From: Erinaceus europaeus
Taxonomy: Eukaryota > Chordata > Mammalia > Eulipotyphla > Erinaceidae
Reading direction: 5' to 3'
Assembly (NCBI RefSeq): GCF_950295315.1
Contig: NC_080179.1
Span: 70,244,615 to 70,308,614, forward strand
Length of the DNA stretch: 64,000 bases
Of this stretch, positions 42,212 to 53,950 are shown one piece after another. Each line of letters begins with the position of its first letter. The first letter of the stretch is position 1. A program made the position numbers and the translations under genes. The notes beneath the pieces were generated by a model. That model was not told the origin of the DNA, searched no databases, and saw only the letters and a program-made list of their open reading frames with translations.

Positions 42212-42455
42212 TAGAGAGTCAGGCGGTAGCACAGCGGGTTAAGCGCACATGGTGCAAAGCACAAGGACCAGCATAAGGATCCCAGTTTGAGCTCCTGGCT
42301 CCCCACTTGCAGGGGAGGTCTGCAGGTGTCTATCTTTCTCTCCCCCTCTCTGTCTTCCCCTCCTCTCTCCATTTCTCTCTATCCTATCCAACAATGACAT
42401 CAATAATAATAACTAAAACAACAAGGGCAACAAAAAGTAAATAAATATTATAAAA
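42212..42455 (+). mobile_element. ERI-type SINE with 10-bp target duplication
   Basis: AGTCAGGCGGTAGCACAGCG, CACATGGTGCAAAGCAC, a shortened centre, CT-rich body and 'ACAACAAGGGCAACAAAAAG' tail. AAGGTGATTG at 42202-42211 and 42456-42465. Confidence 0.94.
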
Positions 42456-42465
42456 AAGGTGATTG

Positions 42466-43904
42466 ATTGTAGATAGATAGATGGTTAGACAAGTAGGCAG
42501 ACAGAATGAAACAAATATGAATGCAAAGTCTAACTTGCCCAATTAACAAATCAATCTCAAATTTCTAATTTTATAGCAAGGCTCAAATTTCTTAAAATGC
42601 ATAGAATTAGGAATTTCTATTGCATTCAGAAATTTTTAGTGCAAAATTCTAAAAGTTTGGTATGTCATCTGAATCCTGCCAAGCATTTGATCAGACAGCA
42701 TGAATTATTTCCGTGACATGACTATAGGAAAGCCAGCAGACTAATTTCCCTTATATACACACACTGCTGGAGGCAAGAATCTTGGTTTCAACACAGAATT
42801 TTCAAGACTCAAACACCCTCCACAGCTCTCATTTGCATGCCTATAGAGATTCCAAACCTAGGGGCAAAAAGTTAAAAGACATACAAAGAAAATTCTCCAA
42901 TATCATCTTGACATGGCAAAATAACATTTGTTTTCTTTATTGTACAAGGATAGATTGAAGGTGAGATCCGAGCTCAGCTGCTGCTTGTAAATCAAAAGAA
43001 CCCTTTCATTTTTACCTAACCAAGAAAAGCAAGGGGGAGAAAGCAAGGTTACACGGTGGTGTTCTTTCCCTAGTGGGAATACTAAAAGGAAGGCCGCTGT
43101 TGACAAAATGTGCAAAGTCTATAAATCACATGGCTTAGAAATAAATAACAGGGTGCACAATTAAATGTAGTGTCTTGAAAGCATGATTTTTCTTTGACAG
43201 GTTTAAATTGTTCAATATAAGCTCTGGGAAGGACTAATAGAAACAAGGATGGGGAATCTGGAATGGGATTCAGTTTCTCAATCGCAGGTGTTAAAGGAAA
43301 TATAACATAAAATATTCTATGTATAATCAACCCTTGACTATCCAAATTAGTGGTATGTAAAATTGCACATAAATTTCAAAACAATAATTAATAGTAATAG
43401 CAATTAAAGAGAAAAAAATTGTATTTCATGTTGGAGGGCTGTCATACACAGAGCCTCCACCCCCCCACACCCCCACACCCCCCCCCCCACACACACACAC
43501 ACTTATGTCCTATGGATCTTAACACTCTTCACATTCCATCCTATTGTTCACAGGATGAAGGCTGAAGTAGAGGAAGCCAGACAGTGAAAGGCATACATCC
43601 ATTTCTCTAAGAATGTTCACTGTGTTTTTAGAATAGATATTGACAAATGACTTTAAAGTCGCTCAATAAGAGAGGCATCATCCCTCAAAAATTATGCTCT
43701 TTTGCTCAGATAAACTGAAAGATTACAACATTTATTTTGAGTTAACAAGCTGGCAGCTTCCCAGCTGTGAATTAGGAGGCATTTCTAAATCAGCGTCACT
43801 AAGTCTTCATCAAGTATTCCTTGACCATCCAGTGAACTGCCTTCTATCCAATCAAGTCAAAATAATAGAATCAAATACACCGTTTTCAGAGGTTAATTTT
43901 TTCC
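42466..43904. other. unassigned DNA
   Basis: The longest stretch with few repeats in this half. A C-rich/CA run lies at 43457-43502. Frames at 42903, 43082 and 43694 are short and show no domain. Confidence 0.4.
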
Positions 43905-43920
43905 CCTAATGTTAGCTTTA

Positions 43921-44121
43921 TTTGTCTAGTTAGCTTAGTTAGTAGGACAGAGAGAAAATGAAAGAAGAAGGGGAGATAGAGAGGAAGAGAAAAAGAGAGA
44001 GCTGCAGCACTGCTTCACCACTTACAAAGCTGTCCCCCTGCAGGTGAGGACTGAGTAATTAAACCTGGGTCCTTGCACATGGTAACATGTGCACTCAACA
44101 GGGCACACCACTGCCTGGCCA
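43921..44121 (-). mobile_element. SINE with 16-bp target duplication
   Basis: GGACAGAGAGAAAATGAAAG, CCTGCAGGTGAGGAC, head complement 'CACACCACTGCCTGGCC'. Flanks CCTAATGTTAGCTTTA (43905-43920) and CCTAGTGTTAGCTTTA (44122-44137). Confidence 0.92.
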
Positions 44122-44299
44122 CCTAGTGTTAGCTTTAAACTGCAAACACATGGAAATATACACCTTATCGCCAAGAGAGATTTATCTGCCAAATTTATGT
44201 ACCTATACTACACTGTGTGTCAGGTGTAGCGCAAAAATATGCTATGTACATCAGTTCACAACAACTGAATAGGTTCAGCATCACAAAACTCATAGCATC

Positions 44300-45062
44300 A
44301 CAGAAGAAACAAAGGTCATGGTCACAGTTGGGAACATTCTAGGCTGCACTCATTTCAGGACCAGTCTTCCTTAAATGGCAAAGCCCCCCTTCAGAGCGTG
44401 GGGCAGTTCCTATAGTTGCTTTACATTGAAGGCAAGGTCCTGGAGAGGCTCACAAGAGAGCTTATGGTGATACTCCTGATGGAAGTGACTAGTTGTGGTA
44501 GTGAGAGGGATCTGTTAGAGGTCTAGGCCCATCATAACTATTTGGGAATCCAAGGATTCCCTGACTAGAGCCCAGGTAATGAGATGGCCTGATATTAAGC
44601 CAAAAAAGCCACCATTAAAGTGAGCCACTCTTTTGTCCTTTTCCAGCTTTTGTAGTCCTTTCTTTATCTGGCGAGGTTAGACTTTCTCCCAGCTGTTAAA
44701 TCTTTGAGTGCCGTCTGTTGTATTGGGTTTATGGGGTCTGGTCTCAAGTTGGGGAAGGAATAGACCTAGGGCTTAAATGGGCTCTAAGTTAACCTTATTT
44801 CTTACTGCATTGTACTTGTTTGATGATTATGACAGAGATGGTCATAGGGGACAACAATTGCCCTTTATTTGATAGATATACATTTTCCAATATACCTCTC
44901 TGTGTAGTTAATTGAGTAGATAAAGTGAGGGCAGTGAAGTGAAGGGTAAGGGAGGGGGTGTCTATGTCTAAGTAGTAAATATTTAATTAGACATTTTATG
45001 GTGTCTTCTTTATGTCTTTCTACTTGCATGTTGAGCTTATTAAGTCTAAGTCTAATCACAGT
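44300..45062 (-). mobile_element. L1 3' UTR, antisense, extended upstream
   Basis: Antisense of 'GGCCTAGACCTCTAACAG' near 44510, preceded in antisense order by GAATGTTCCC and followed by 'AGCTTTTGTAGTCC'. Bases 44690-45062 reach further upstream than the other copies and have no counterpart I can align here. Confidence 0.65.
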
Positions 45063-45155
45063 AGACTATATGCAAAGTATTTTCATGCCTGAGGGTCCAA
45101 GGTCCCAAATTCAATCCCTGGTGCCACCATAAAACAAAGCTGCCAGGAAAGATAA
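45063..45155 (+). mobile_element. SINE (short form) fragment
   Basis: 'CATGCCTGAGGGTCCAAGG', AATTCAATCCCTGGTGCCAC and CAAAGCTGCCAGG, running into AAAG repeats. Confidence 0.8.
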
Positions 45156-45156
45156 A

Positions 45157-45236
<80 letters not shown>
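45156..45236. repeat. (AAAG)n microsatellite
   Basis: About 20 AAAG units in the tail of the preceding SINE. Confidence 0.97.
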
Positions 45237-45239
45237 CCT

Positions 45240-45530
45240 AGGAGTCGGTTGGTAGTGTGGCGGGTTAAGCACAGGTGGTTCAAGGCGCAAGGACCAGCAT
45301 AAGGATCCCGGTTTGAGCCCCCGGCTCCCCATCTACAGAGGAGTCGCTTCACAGGAGGTGAAACAGGTTTGCAGGTGTCTGTCTTTCTCTCCACCCCCCC
45401 GTTTTCCCCTCCTCTCTCCATTTCTCTCTGTCCTATCCAACAACAACGACATCAATAACAGCAATAATAACTACAACAATAAAAACAACAAGGGCAACAA
45501 AAGGGAATAAATAAGTAAATATTTTTTTAA
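45240..45530 (+). mobile_element. ERI-type SINE
   Basis: GGAGTCGGTTGGTAGTGTGG, 'GGATCCCGGTTTGAGCCCC', centre CTACAGAGGAGTCGC, CT-rich body, 'AACAACAAGGGCAACAAAAG' tail. Confidence 0.94.
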
Positions 45531-45534
45531 AAAC

Positions 45535-46112
45535 CTAAGGTATTTTATGTAAAACTTTGGGAGTTAACAGATATATATCGTAAACATCGTATAACAGTTA
45601 CTATTATTAAGGAGAGAGTTGCATTTTCAAAATACTAAGGCCTACATTCATTCTACTCATATTTCCCTCTTCTTCTGGTACATAAAGAAAAGCAAGCAAT
45701 AAGGAATGTCTACATCTCAATTTGACTTAAAAGAAAAGACAACTGGAACCATCCAAGAAATTGTTATCAAGGAAAATGGAAGAATAATCCATCATCCAGA
45801 TAAACGTTAAGGTAAAGAATCAGGCCTAGTATCCAGGTCTTAAAAATAAAAGATTCCAGATCATGAGAGAAGGGGGAAAAAAAGCCTTAAAATTGAGATT
45901 TATATATAGTCTGATTAAGTTGGCTGAGTATCACAGAAAGAGAATTGGGGTACAGTCAAATAGCAGAATTATAATAACATCAGTCACATGTGCTACCTGT
46001 GATATCATATGTGAAGTAGTGTCACAAGTGGGTTTAAATGTATTACATCATTTTATATTCTTAGTCACTCAATTTATGGTATAGTTATGATAATAACTAT
46101 TTCCATGGTATA
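45535..46112. other. unassigned DNA, possible MIR at 46035-46110
   Basis: 'TACATCATTTTATATTCTTA ... ATAATAACTATTTCCATGG' weakly resembles antisense MIR. Otherwise nothing recognised. Confidence 0.35.
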
Positions 46113-46315
46113 AAAACAGGCAGTTGGTATATTGCACCACTGGGGTGCAGAGGGAGGGTTCAGGTCCTGGAACAGGATGGCAGAGGAGGAAATAGTGGGG
46201 ATTGAATTATTATGTGGAAAACTGGGAAATGTTACACATGTACAAACGACTGTATTTTACTGTTGATTGTAAACCATTGCTCCTCCAATAAAGAAATAAA
46301 AATTTAAAAAAACAA
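46113..46315 (+). mobile_element. L1 3' end
   Basis: 'TTGGTATATTGCACCACTGG', 'TTATGTGGAAAACTGGGAA', 'CATGTACAAACGACTG' and CTCCAATAAAGAAATAAAAA match the 3' UTR end of the L1 at 23.7-23.9 kb. Confidence 0.9.
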
Positions 46316-46342
46316 AGTCGGGCTATGTTACTCACATATTCG

Positions 46343-46467
<125 letters not shown>

Positions 46468-46469
46468 AC

Positions 46470-46980
46470 CAGAGAATCAGTTACTAAGATCTGCCACACG
46501 AAGCAAGCACAATGCAATATCTTTCTTTCCCAAATCTAGCTAGCTTGTGAACTGAGATACGGTCACATTTTTACCAGGTCAAGACACAAATAATATGCCT
46601 ATCATCCCTCAACTAAACAGTTAAAGACAGAGCCACCAAGCCCAATCCGGCTGGCGGTCAGTAGAGCCTTCATTCTCAGCCACACCGTGACAGAAGACTT
46701 GCATTCATGTATTGACTCCACCTAACTTCAGAATCTTGCCTCGCTCACCTCATTGTAGCCCTTCATTCTTATTGTCTCACTGACTTTTTTTTTTTCTCGT
46801 TTTTGTTTCTGTTTTTGTTTTCTTCTCCTGAAGCTATAGATTTTGCCCATCCTGCTGATCTCAGCAGGTCTAGATTTCAGCAGTCCTCATGATGAGACAG
46901 CAACGACCTCAGCAGACTCTGGCCCCATGTACAGCTGTTGTTAGCTATTGTCAGTGATTGGTTATCAATGCACCGTCCGA
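46470..46980. other. unassigned DNA
   Basis: No gene or repeat recognised. T-rich tract at 46786-46826. Confidence 0.4.
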
Positions 46981-46981
46981 G

Positions 46982-47158
46982 CAGTGCCTGTCAACACTGA
47001 CTGTGCATTAGATTCATCAAAGAAGCTTTTAAAAATCACCAGTGTCCTGCCCCACTCCCAGACCAATTAAACCAGAGTCTCCAGTGATGAGTCTGTCACA
47101 GGAATTTTTTTTTTAATTCCCTAGGTGATTATATTGAATCTAGTATTGAGACCTGCTG
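46982..47158. mobile_element. MER5A-like hAT DNA transposon remnant
   Basis: 'CAGTGCCTGTCAACACTGAC', GTGCATTAGATTCATC, 'AGAAGCTTTTAAAAATCACC', 'CAGACCAATTAAACCAGAG', CCCTAGGTGATTAT and 'TATTGAGACCTGCTG' follow the order of the short non-autonomous hAT-Charlie element MER5A, with inverted-repeat-like ends (CAGTG...CTGCTG). Old and non-coding. Confidence 0.7.
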
Positions 47159-47159
47159 A

Positions 47160-47531
47160 ACTAAGATTTCAGAGACGTCAATAGATGGGTGTGGAGATTT
47201 AACAGAAAACAAATAGCCAAAATTTAATGCAAGTACTTCAAAACAATGTCTCTCTCTTTACTATGCTTCTGCTTATTTTGAAAATCATAGCTCTGAGACT
47301 AGATAGGTTAGCATGTTGTTCAGAAATTTTTAAGAAAGAGTTGTTGGAAAGGTTGTGATGTATGTTTCTATGCTCAAAAAAAAAAAAGTGTCATGACTTA
47401 CTGACAACCCAGTACATATACACAACTATATGAAGTGGGTATGACTGTGTGAATGTTATTTTTATACTGCTATAGTCACATATCAGGTTTCCAAGTAAAA
47501 TTAACATCGAAATGTCAGTAGTTTTCTGAAC

Positions 47532-47577
<46 letters not shown>

Positions 47578-48655
47578 AATGCTAGTACTGAGAGTAGCAT
47601 TTCACCTTTGCATCTTTTTGAGATTGAAGAACATAAGTCATCTATCTGAGCTGCTGACAAATGAAAATGTATTGACTCTAGTTTCAGTCATGGACTTGAA
47701 TTACACAAATAAATGTCTTAAACTCTGCTGGTTTCCTATTGTCATTTCAGATTGAGACATTCTAATTGTTATGGCAGGGTTTTTATATAAGTATGTGTTT
47801 AATAATTATTCAAGTGGCACACAAAGCATTTCCCATGCACAACTGAAAGGGGGAAAGGCCATGATAGGAAGATATTTAAAATAAATTGAACATTCTTTCC
47901 ATGTCTTTTCTGGATGACTTACCTCCATAAATTACACGTTTTGCACTATGCCATTTGTTTCCCCCAACTGTTTCTATATGGTGCAATAATTTCATGCTCT
48001 GCTGAATTCAAAAGGGTTACTGAAAGGTTAGGTGAACAGAGAAAATATAAGGAAACGTGCAGGACAAGCTGCAGTTTCATCTACGTTGGTACATAAATAA
48101 AGAGAAGTGAGCAGGGATTTCATGGCCAGGAAGAAAGGAGACACCATGATTCTGTTTAGGGCATACTTCACAGGAAGCTCTTTGTCAGAAAGCATGTGTC
48201 CAGGCCACCTTCAGAACTGTCATATTCCTCTTTCTGTTCTTCTCTGCACAAACAACAGAGAACCAATAATAAGATTAAGAAAATTGGCTCAATTGTCATC
48301 CTAGTGGCATGTAAAGACAAATATGAAATTTATGCCACAGAAGTTCAAGATAACAAAATAAACAAGATTGAGTGATCTGCCCTCTTCAAACCACAGGCAA
48401 TGATGTGAGCACATTTTCTAAATGATACTGTCAGTTTTGCCATACTGGCTTGGGTGACTCAAACTGAGGAAACTGAAGACACCTCTCTGGTACTTAAAGC
48501 CATTGTTCTAGCAGAACATTAGTCCCGGATAGACGCAGCTCCAGAGCTCTAGGCCAGTGTCCACCTACACTGACTGAAGGAGAACAGGTGCCAGCTTCAC
48601 TTCCTTCAATTCCTCCCACATTTTGTGTTGAGGCTCACCTTTCAAGATTTCACTT
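47160..48655. other. unassigned DNA with (CA)n at 47531-47575
   Basis: About 1.5 kb without recognised repeats apart from the CA run. No ORF with a recognisable domain. Confidence 0.4.
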
Positions 48656-49094
48656 GGTGGGCTGGCAGAAATAGCTCACTTGGGAACCGGGTGGTAGCGC
48701 AGCGGGTTAAGCACACGTGGCACAAAGCACAAGGACTGGAGTAAGGATCCAGGTTCCAGCCCCCGGCTCCCCACCTGCAGGGGAATCACTTCACAGGCGG
48801 TGAAGCAGGTCTGCAGGTGTCTGTCTTTCTCTCCCCTTCTTTGTCTTCCCCTCCTCTCTCCATTTCTCTCTGTCCTATCCAGCAACAATGACAACAACAA
48901 TAATAACTACAACAATAAAACAACAAGGGCGACAAGAGGAAATAAATAAATAAATATTTTTTAAAAAAAGAAATAGCTCACTTGGGTAGGGCACTGCTTT
49001 GCCAAGTGTGTGACCCAGGTTTGAATCCTCCCCCCATACACACACACACACACACACACACCATATTGAAGGAAGTTTCAGTGCTGTGATCTCT

Positions 49095-49127
<33 letters not shown>

Positions 49128-49175
49128 GCCTCTCTGCCTCTCTGCCTTCTCTGTCACTATCTAAAAATAAATAAA
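48656..49175 (+). mobile_element. old SINE interrupted by a younger SINE
   Basis: Old head 'GGGCTGGCAGAAATAGCTCA' resumes after the inserted SINE with 'TGGGTAGGGCACTGC', GACCCAGGTTTGAATCC, a CA run, 'GGAAGTTTCAGTGCTGTG' and a CT repeat. Confidence 0.85.
48685..48968 (+). mobile_element. ERI-type SINE with 18-bp target duplication
   Basis: ACCGGGTGGTAGCGCAGCGG, CACACGTGGCACAAAGCAC, CCTGCAGG centre, CT-rich body, 'ACAACAAGGGCGACAAGAGG' tail. AGAAATAGCTCACTTGGG at 48667-48684 and 48969-48986, perfect. Confidence 0.96.
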
Positions 49176-49189
49176 ATATTATCATTTTT

Positions 49190-49476
49190 CTTTTTTTTTT
49201 TTCCCTCCAGGGTCCTAGCTGGGACTTGGTGTTGGCACTATGAATCTACTTCTCCTAATGGCCATGTCTTTCTGGACAAGACAGAGAAATTGAGACGGAA
49301 GAGGGAGATAAAGATGGAGAGAGAAAGAAAGACACACCTGCAGATCTGCTTCATGGCTTGTGAGGCATCCCTACTAAAGGTGAGGAGCTGGGGGCTTGAA
49401 CCCAGGTCCCTGCGTGGGCCCTCCCACTTAGTACTACGTGCGCTTAACCAGGTTCACTACCACCCAACCCCAGCAT
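49190..49476 (-). mobile_element. ERI-type SINE, antisense
   Basis: T-rich start, tail complement 'CCCTCCAGGGTCCTAGCTGG', GACAGAGAAATTGAGACGG, 'GGGGCTTGAACCCAGGTCC' and head complement 'CACTACCACCCAACCCC'. Confidence 0.92.
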
Positions 49477-50255
49477 TCTTTGTACTGTACCAAAACACAG
49501 CTTGTGGAAGAAGTGGCAGATGAGGAAGAAGACAAAGACACAGTTCGATTCACCTCCGAACTTAGCTTCCCCATGAAGAGTCCAGTCTGTTCCTCTAACT
49601 GCATGCTGACTACCTAAATGGATCCCTGATAAAGAACTGCGATTATCTCACTGCCAAACAAAAGGCCTCTCTGCATTGAAATGTGACAGCTCAAGCTGCC
49701 AGTTGCCAGAAGGATACATACCATTCCAGCAGAAAATTAGCTTTGGGAACTCACCCAACAGCGCAGACACAAAATAAACTTCTCTGGTTCTTTGTAATAG
49801 GCCAAGGCCACTGGGACTCACCCTCGTTCTATCCAACAGAGCCTTGAATCTCCTTCAAATCTCAGAACCCAAACTAACAAAACCAGACTGTTTACCAAAT
49901 GCCAAAGACGTGAGCTTTGCTTTCTGGGGCATTCCTATTTCTTATTTAATTTCCCAGAATTGCTCACAACTATAGACAGTATTCTTTAACTAAGCCCCAG
50001 TAGAACTGAATTTAAGCTATCACCTGAGAAAATATATTCCACCATTAGTCAAGAATGTAGTTCACTGCTACTGGGCAGGACTGGTTTCACTCTACTAAAT
50101 ATTGAATTTCCCTAAAGTTCTCTATCAGTTTTTACTTTCATAAAAAGCACAACACTTGTCTCCTCAACAGCTTGGATTTGAATATGAATAGATCTTGTTG
50201 TGCTTTCAAAGATAGACTCCTAAATTTATTTTTGTTTTTTGAAAATTTTACCACC
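49477..50255. other. unassigned DNA
   Basis: No gene recognised. The stretch 49500-49620 can be read as an acidic peptide (VADEEEDKDT), but it has no start, splice or homology support that I can see. Confidence 0.4.
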
Positions 50256-50279
50256 AGATGTGAATCAGCAATCATTAAG

Positions 50280-50394
50280 CCTCCTCTTCTCAGTTTACTG
50301 ATCAGAAGAGGAGGCCTAGAGAGGCCAACTGATTGGATTAAAGCATGCAGACTTCAAAGGTAGAATCAGGACAAAAATCTAACTTTCCAGAGAG
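50280..50394 (-). mobile_element. MIR-like fragment
   Basis: 'CTCAGTTTACTGATCAGAAG', 'GGAGGCCTAGAGAGGCCAAC' and a degraded downstream part follow antisense MIR order (GATGAGGAAACTGAGGC..AGAGAGG type). Confidence 0.55.
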
Positions 50395-50560
50395 GGGTTG
50401 GAAGAGAAGTCAAATGGTAGAGCACTACAAAGCCCAACACAGCGTGGGAGCGCCAAGATACCAGGTAAGCGCTACAGATGGTACAGCAGAGCTGGGGCGC
50501 CTCTTCTCTCTCTGTTTCTCTTCCTACTTGTCTCTACCTTTATCTAAAATAAAAAAACTG
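50395..50560 (+). mobile_element. old SINE
   Basis: 'AGTCAAATGGTAGAGCACTA', 'GGAGCGCCAAGATACCAG' and CT-rich end 'CTACTTGTCTCTACC'. Confidence 0.6.
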
Positions 50561-50703
50561 AAAAGAATCAGCCCAAAGTATAGAATTGCACATATATTAA
50601 CACACACACCCCCTTCGGCCCCAAAATCTAGCTTTTCTGATTCTTGTGTTTCTGTTCAAAGGAACAGAGGAAAAGCATGAAGATATATTCTAAGAAATGC
50701 AAA

Positions 50704-50821
50704 ACAAGGGCAACAAAAGGGGGAAAAAATGGCCTCCAAGAGCAGTGGATTCATGGTACAGGCACTGAGCCCCAGTAATAACCCTGGAGGCAAAAGAAAA
50801 AAAAGAAAGAAAGAAAAAAAA
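50704..50821 (+). mobile_element. 5'-truncated SINE with 12-bp target duplication
   Basis: Only the 3' part: ACAAGGGCAACAAAAGGGGG, then the tail module 'AGCAGTGGATTCATGG ... CCCTGGAGGCAAAAG' and A-rich end. Flanked by AAGAAATGCAAA at 50692-50703 and 50822-50833. This shows the tail module is a genuine SINE 3' end. Confidence 0.93.
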
Positions 50822-50839
50822 AAGAAATGCAAATTCTCT

Positions 50840-51720
50840 CACACATGGTCACTTGTCCTTGCAGGTGTCAAAAACTATCAAAGGGATCAACCACTTTTCA
50901 CTTCCAAAGAAAGAAGGAGATTTGAAAAAACAGAATAATCAGTGATAGTCTAGCCCAAGTCCCAGACTCCCATAAAACTGGTTTTTTTTTATTCTTATAA
51001 GCATATATTACTGTAAAGCAAATCCAAAACATAAAGTGTAAATGTGTAAATCAGAAAAATCAGGAGGCATAGCTTATTTTGCAAAAGTAAAATCAGTTCT
51101 CTTCTAAGCTCTTCACAATACTTTTCTCTAAAATAATGACCTCCCTGTGATTAATAAATATTCCATTTCAGGTACAACTTTGAGAGCCACTTCTGTTACT
51201 TACGTTAAACAAAATATGCCTCTGTACTTTTGAGTAAACTTAGCAAGCTTAGCTCCATCCTCCTTATGATTATGAGCAAAACACGAGTGCTCCAGCAGTG
51301 AGCTGGTAGCTCACGTGATACTCTCCTGAGCGTCTTTTCCCCACTGTGTGTTTCTATGGCCAAGGAATTTGATCCTGAGTGGATGCAGGAGCTTTTTTAG
51401 ATTCCATTCTATCCATTTCTTAGAATAAGAACTAAAGGATCACCCAGAAAAGGTCTAGGGCTTTCGTGGAATTTCCTGTTATCACACACCCTTAGTCTGG
51501 GCAGTTTAACTTCCTGCAAAGAAAATGAAGAAATAAAATAAATCAACCCACTAGGAAATAGAAGCTTAGAGAATCATTCAGTGGCCCCACTTCGGTGTCA
51601 GGGAGAGAAAATAGGGTCCCGGCAATGTTCTAGCGTTGGCAGAATGACAGTGACATGGGGTGGTGGACAGAGCAGAGGACACCCGGGTGCAGTGACCCCG
51701 CCCAAAAAAAAAAAATCACT
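50840..51720. other. unassigned DNA
   Basis: No gene or repeat recognised. A poly(A) at about 51705 may end a short retrocopy, but no flanking duplication is seen. Confidence 0.4.
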
Positions 51721-51724
51721 GCTT

Positions 51725-51838
51725 GAGGGGTGGGAGAGACAGCATAGTGGTTATGCAACAAAGATTTCATGACTGGGCTCCAAAATCCCAGGCTCAATCC
51801 CCACTACAAACCAGAGATGAGCAGTGCTTCTCTCTCAA

Positions 51839-51841
<3 letters not shown>
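51725..51841 (+). mobile_element. SINE (short form)
   Basis: 'GGAGAGACAGCATAGTGGTT', 'CAGGCTCAATCCCC', CCAGAGATGAGCAGTGC, then the TG repeat at 51842-51870. Confidence 0.88.
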
Positions 51842-51871
<30 letters not shown>

Positions 51872-51899
51872 CTACATGCCATTAAAACAAAAACAAATA

Positions 51900-52180
51900 A
51901 GTTATTTTATTTTATTTATTTATTCCCTTTTGTTGCCCTTGTTGTTTTATTGTTGTTGTTATTGATGTCGTTGTTGTTGGGTAGGACAGAGAGAAATGGA
52001 AAGAGGAGGGGAAGACAGAGAGGGGGAGAGAAAGACAGACACCCGCAGACCTGCTTTACCGCCTGTGAAGCGATTCCCCTGCAGGTGGGGATCTGGGGGC
52101 TCGAATCAGGATCCTTACACCAGCCCTTGCGCTTTGAGCCACCTGCACTTAACCCACAGCGCTACTGCCCGACTCCCACA
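51900..52180 (-). mobile_element. ERI-type SINE, antisense, near full length
   Basis: 'CCCTTTTGTTGCCCTTGTTG', GGACAGAGAGAAATGGAAAG, CCTGCAGGTGGGGATCTGG, 'CTCGAATCAGGATCC', and head complement GCGCTACTGCCCGACTCCC. ACAAATAA near both ends. Confidence 0.95.
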
Positions 52181-52184
52181 AATA

Positions 52185-52809
52185 AAATATTTTAAAAGAA
52201 AAAAAAGTCACCCTGTGAAAAAGGGAAAACTTAGTCAGTCTCATAGTTGCCACTACAAACGAGGAAACCTATGAGAAACCATGTAAGAGAGGACAATTAG
52301 TAGGCTCGACCAAAGAGAAAAAAAATGACACGTGTACCCCAGGCAACTAACATCAGATATAGTCGTTACATGACATGTAGTGGATTAGAAAGCACTAGAT
52401 AAAAACCCCTACTATGGTCTTACAATCTCAGATCTGTTCTCAAACAACCAAATTCAACTGCCCCCTGAATGAGTTGATTCAAAGCCTTAACAAGAGAGCC
52501 AGTCGTTGAATAAAATAACACACACACACACACAGCCCACTTAGGGGTCTGTAAACACTGAGTCACTTTGTGTGGAGGACTAAGCACCAGACTCACAGCA
52601 TGACTGTGACAATGTTAAATGAGATCCATTGCTTCACACCAGCAACCACTAGAGAGGATTGGTAACTAACAGAGTCATGATAAATTTCATATTAGACCCT
52701 CAACTAGTGTTTGTGTGGGAAACAGCACATTTAAAGTCAATTTGGTACCATATTTTTATGGCCTCCTTAGTGATTTTTATCCACTCAACTCATGGTTAAG
52801 GATGACAAA

Positions 52810-52865
<56 letters not shown>

Positions 52866-53155
52866 AAAACAAAATTGTAGATTTTATGAAAAAAGGTCTA
52901 CTGGCCAATGAGGGAAGAGGAGGTATATTTCTCAAATCATCCCCCCCCATTATTGTCCTTTCTCTGCTTATAGAGCCTCTTTCTTCTCAGTGTGCATGTA
53001 GCATTTCACGTTTTCAGAGTCACATACTAAAATCCCATCCTGTAATAGTCAGTGTTTTGTTTTTTTAGCACAGGATATGCAAAACAAAAGATCAACACTA
53101 GTAGATTAACACTCCTTTCTTAACAGCAATAGACAAAAACTAGAGTTCATATATT
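52185..53155. other. unassigned DNA with (AAAG)n at 52811-52866
   Basis: No gene recognised. Short CA run near 52519-52534. Confidence 0.4.

Positions 53156-53156
<1 letters not shown>

Positions 53157-53198
<42 letters not shown>
53157..53198. repeat. (TG)n microsatellite
   Basis: About 21 TG units. Confidence 0.95.
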
Positions 53199-53200
<2 letters not shown>

Positions 53201-53204
53201 CTTA

Positions 53205-53712
53205 TATATACTATATAAAGCTGTGGAATACTTCTCAGTTATTAAAAATGATGATTTCACCTTCCCCACCTTGTCTTGGATGTAACATGAAGGAATCATG
53301 TTAAGTGAGATAAGTCAGAAAGAGAGGAATGAATATAGTATGATCTCACTCATAGACATAAGTTAAAAAATACTACCATAGCATCAACCTGCCTTTTCTG
53401 GGCAAATGACTTCACCAATGTGACCTATAACCCCACTTCTCCAGAGCCCTATCCTACTAGGAAAAGATAGAGACAGGCTGGGGGTATGGATCAATCCTTC
53501 AATGTCCATGTCCATCAGAGAAGCAATTACATAAGCCAATCCTCCTACCTTCCGCACCCCATAGAATCTTTGGTCCTTACTCCCAGTGGGATAAAGAAGA
53601 AGGAAACTTCCCATGGGGGGAACGGATATGGCACTCAGGTGGTGGGAACTGTATGGAATTGTAACCCTTATCCCACAATCTTGTTAATCATTATTAAAGC
53701 ACTATTTTAAAA
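53205..53712 (+). mobile_element. L1 ORF2 end joined to distal 3' UTR
   Basis: 'TTCTCAGTTATTAAAAATGA', 'TTAAGTGAGATAAGTCAGAA' and 'GTATGATCTCACTCATAG' are the ORF2 end. They jump at about 53370 to the distal 3' UTR ('CTACCATAGCATCAACC ... CAATCTTGTTAATC'), skipping ~700 bases present in other copies. Confidence 0.82.
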
Positions 53713-53784
53713 AAAGAAGTTGAAAAATAAGAAAACGCAAAGTAGAACTTGGACTGGCTTTGGAACATACCTAAAACAGACTTC

Positions 53785-53950
53785 TGTGGTTTGGGAGGTG
53801 GTGTAGTGGATGAAGCGTTGGATTCTCAGGCATGAGGTCCTGAGTTCAATCCCCGGCACCACATGCCAGAGTGATGTCTGGTTCTTTCTCTCTCTTCATG
53901 AATAAATCTTCATGAATAAATAAATAAGTCTTTTTTAAAAAAAAAGAAAA

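Noticed and set aside
41953..42372. 139-codon antisense frame
   Set aside because: Joins two SINEs through a short spacer; no domain.
45111..45421. Frames across the AAAG repeat at 45.2 kb and the similar one at 46.4 kb
   Set aside because: Same microsatellite effect; the rest is SINE sequence.
49500..49620. Acidic peptide reading as an exon
   Set aside because: No start, no convincing splice sites and no recognised protein.
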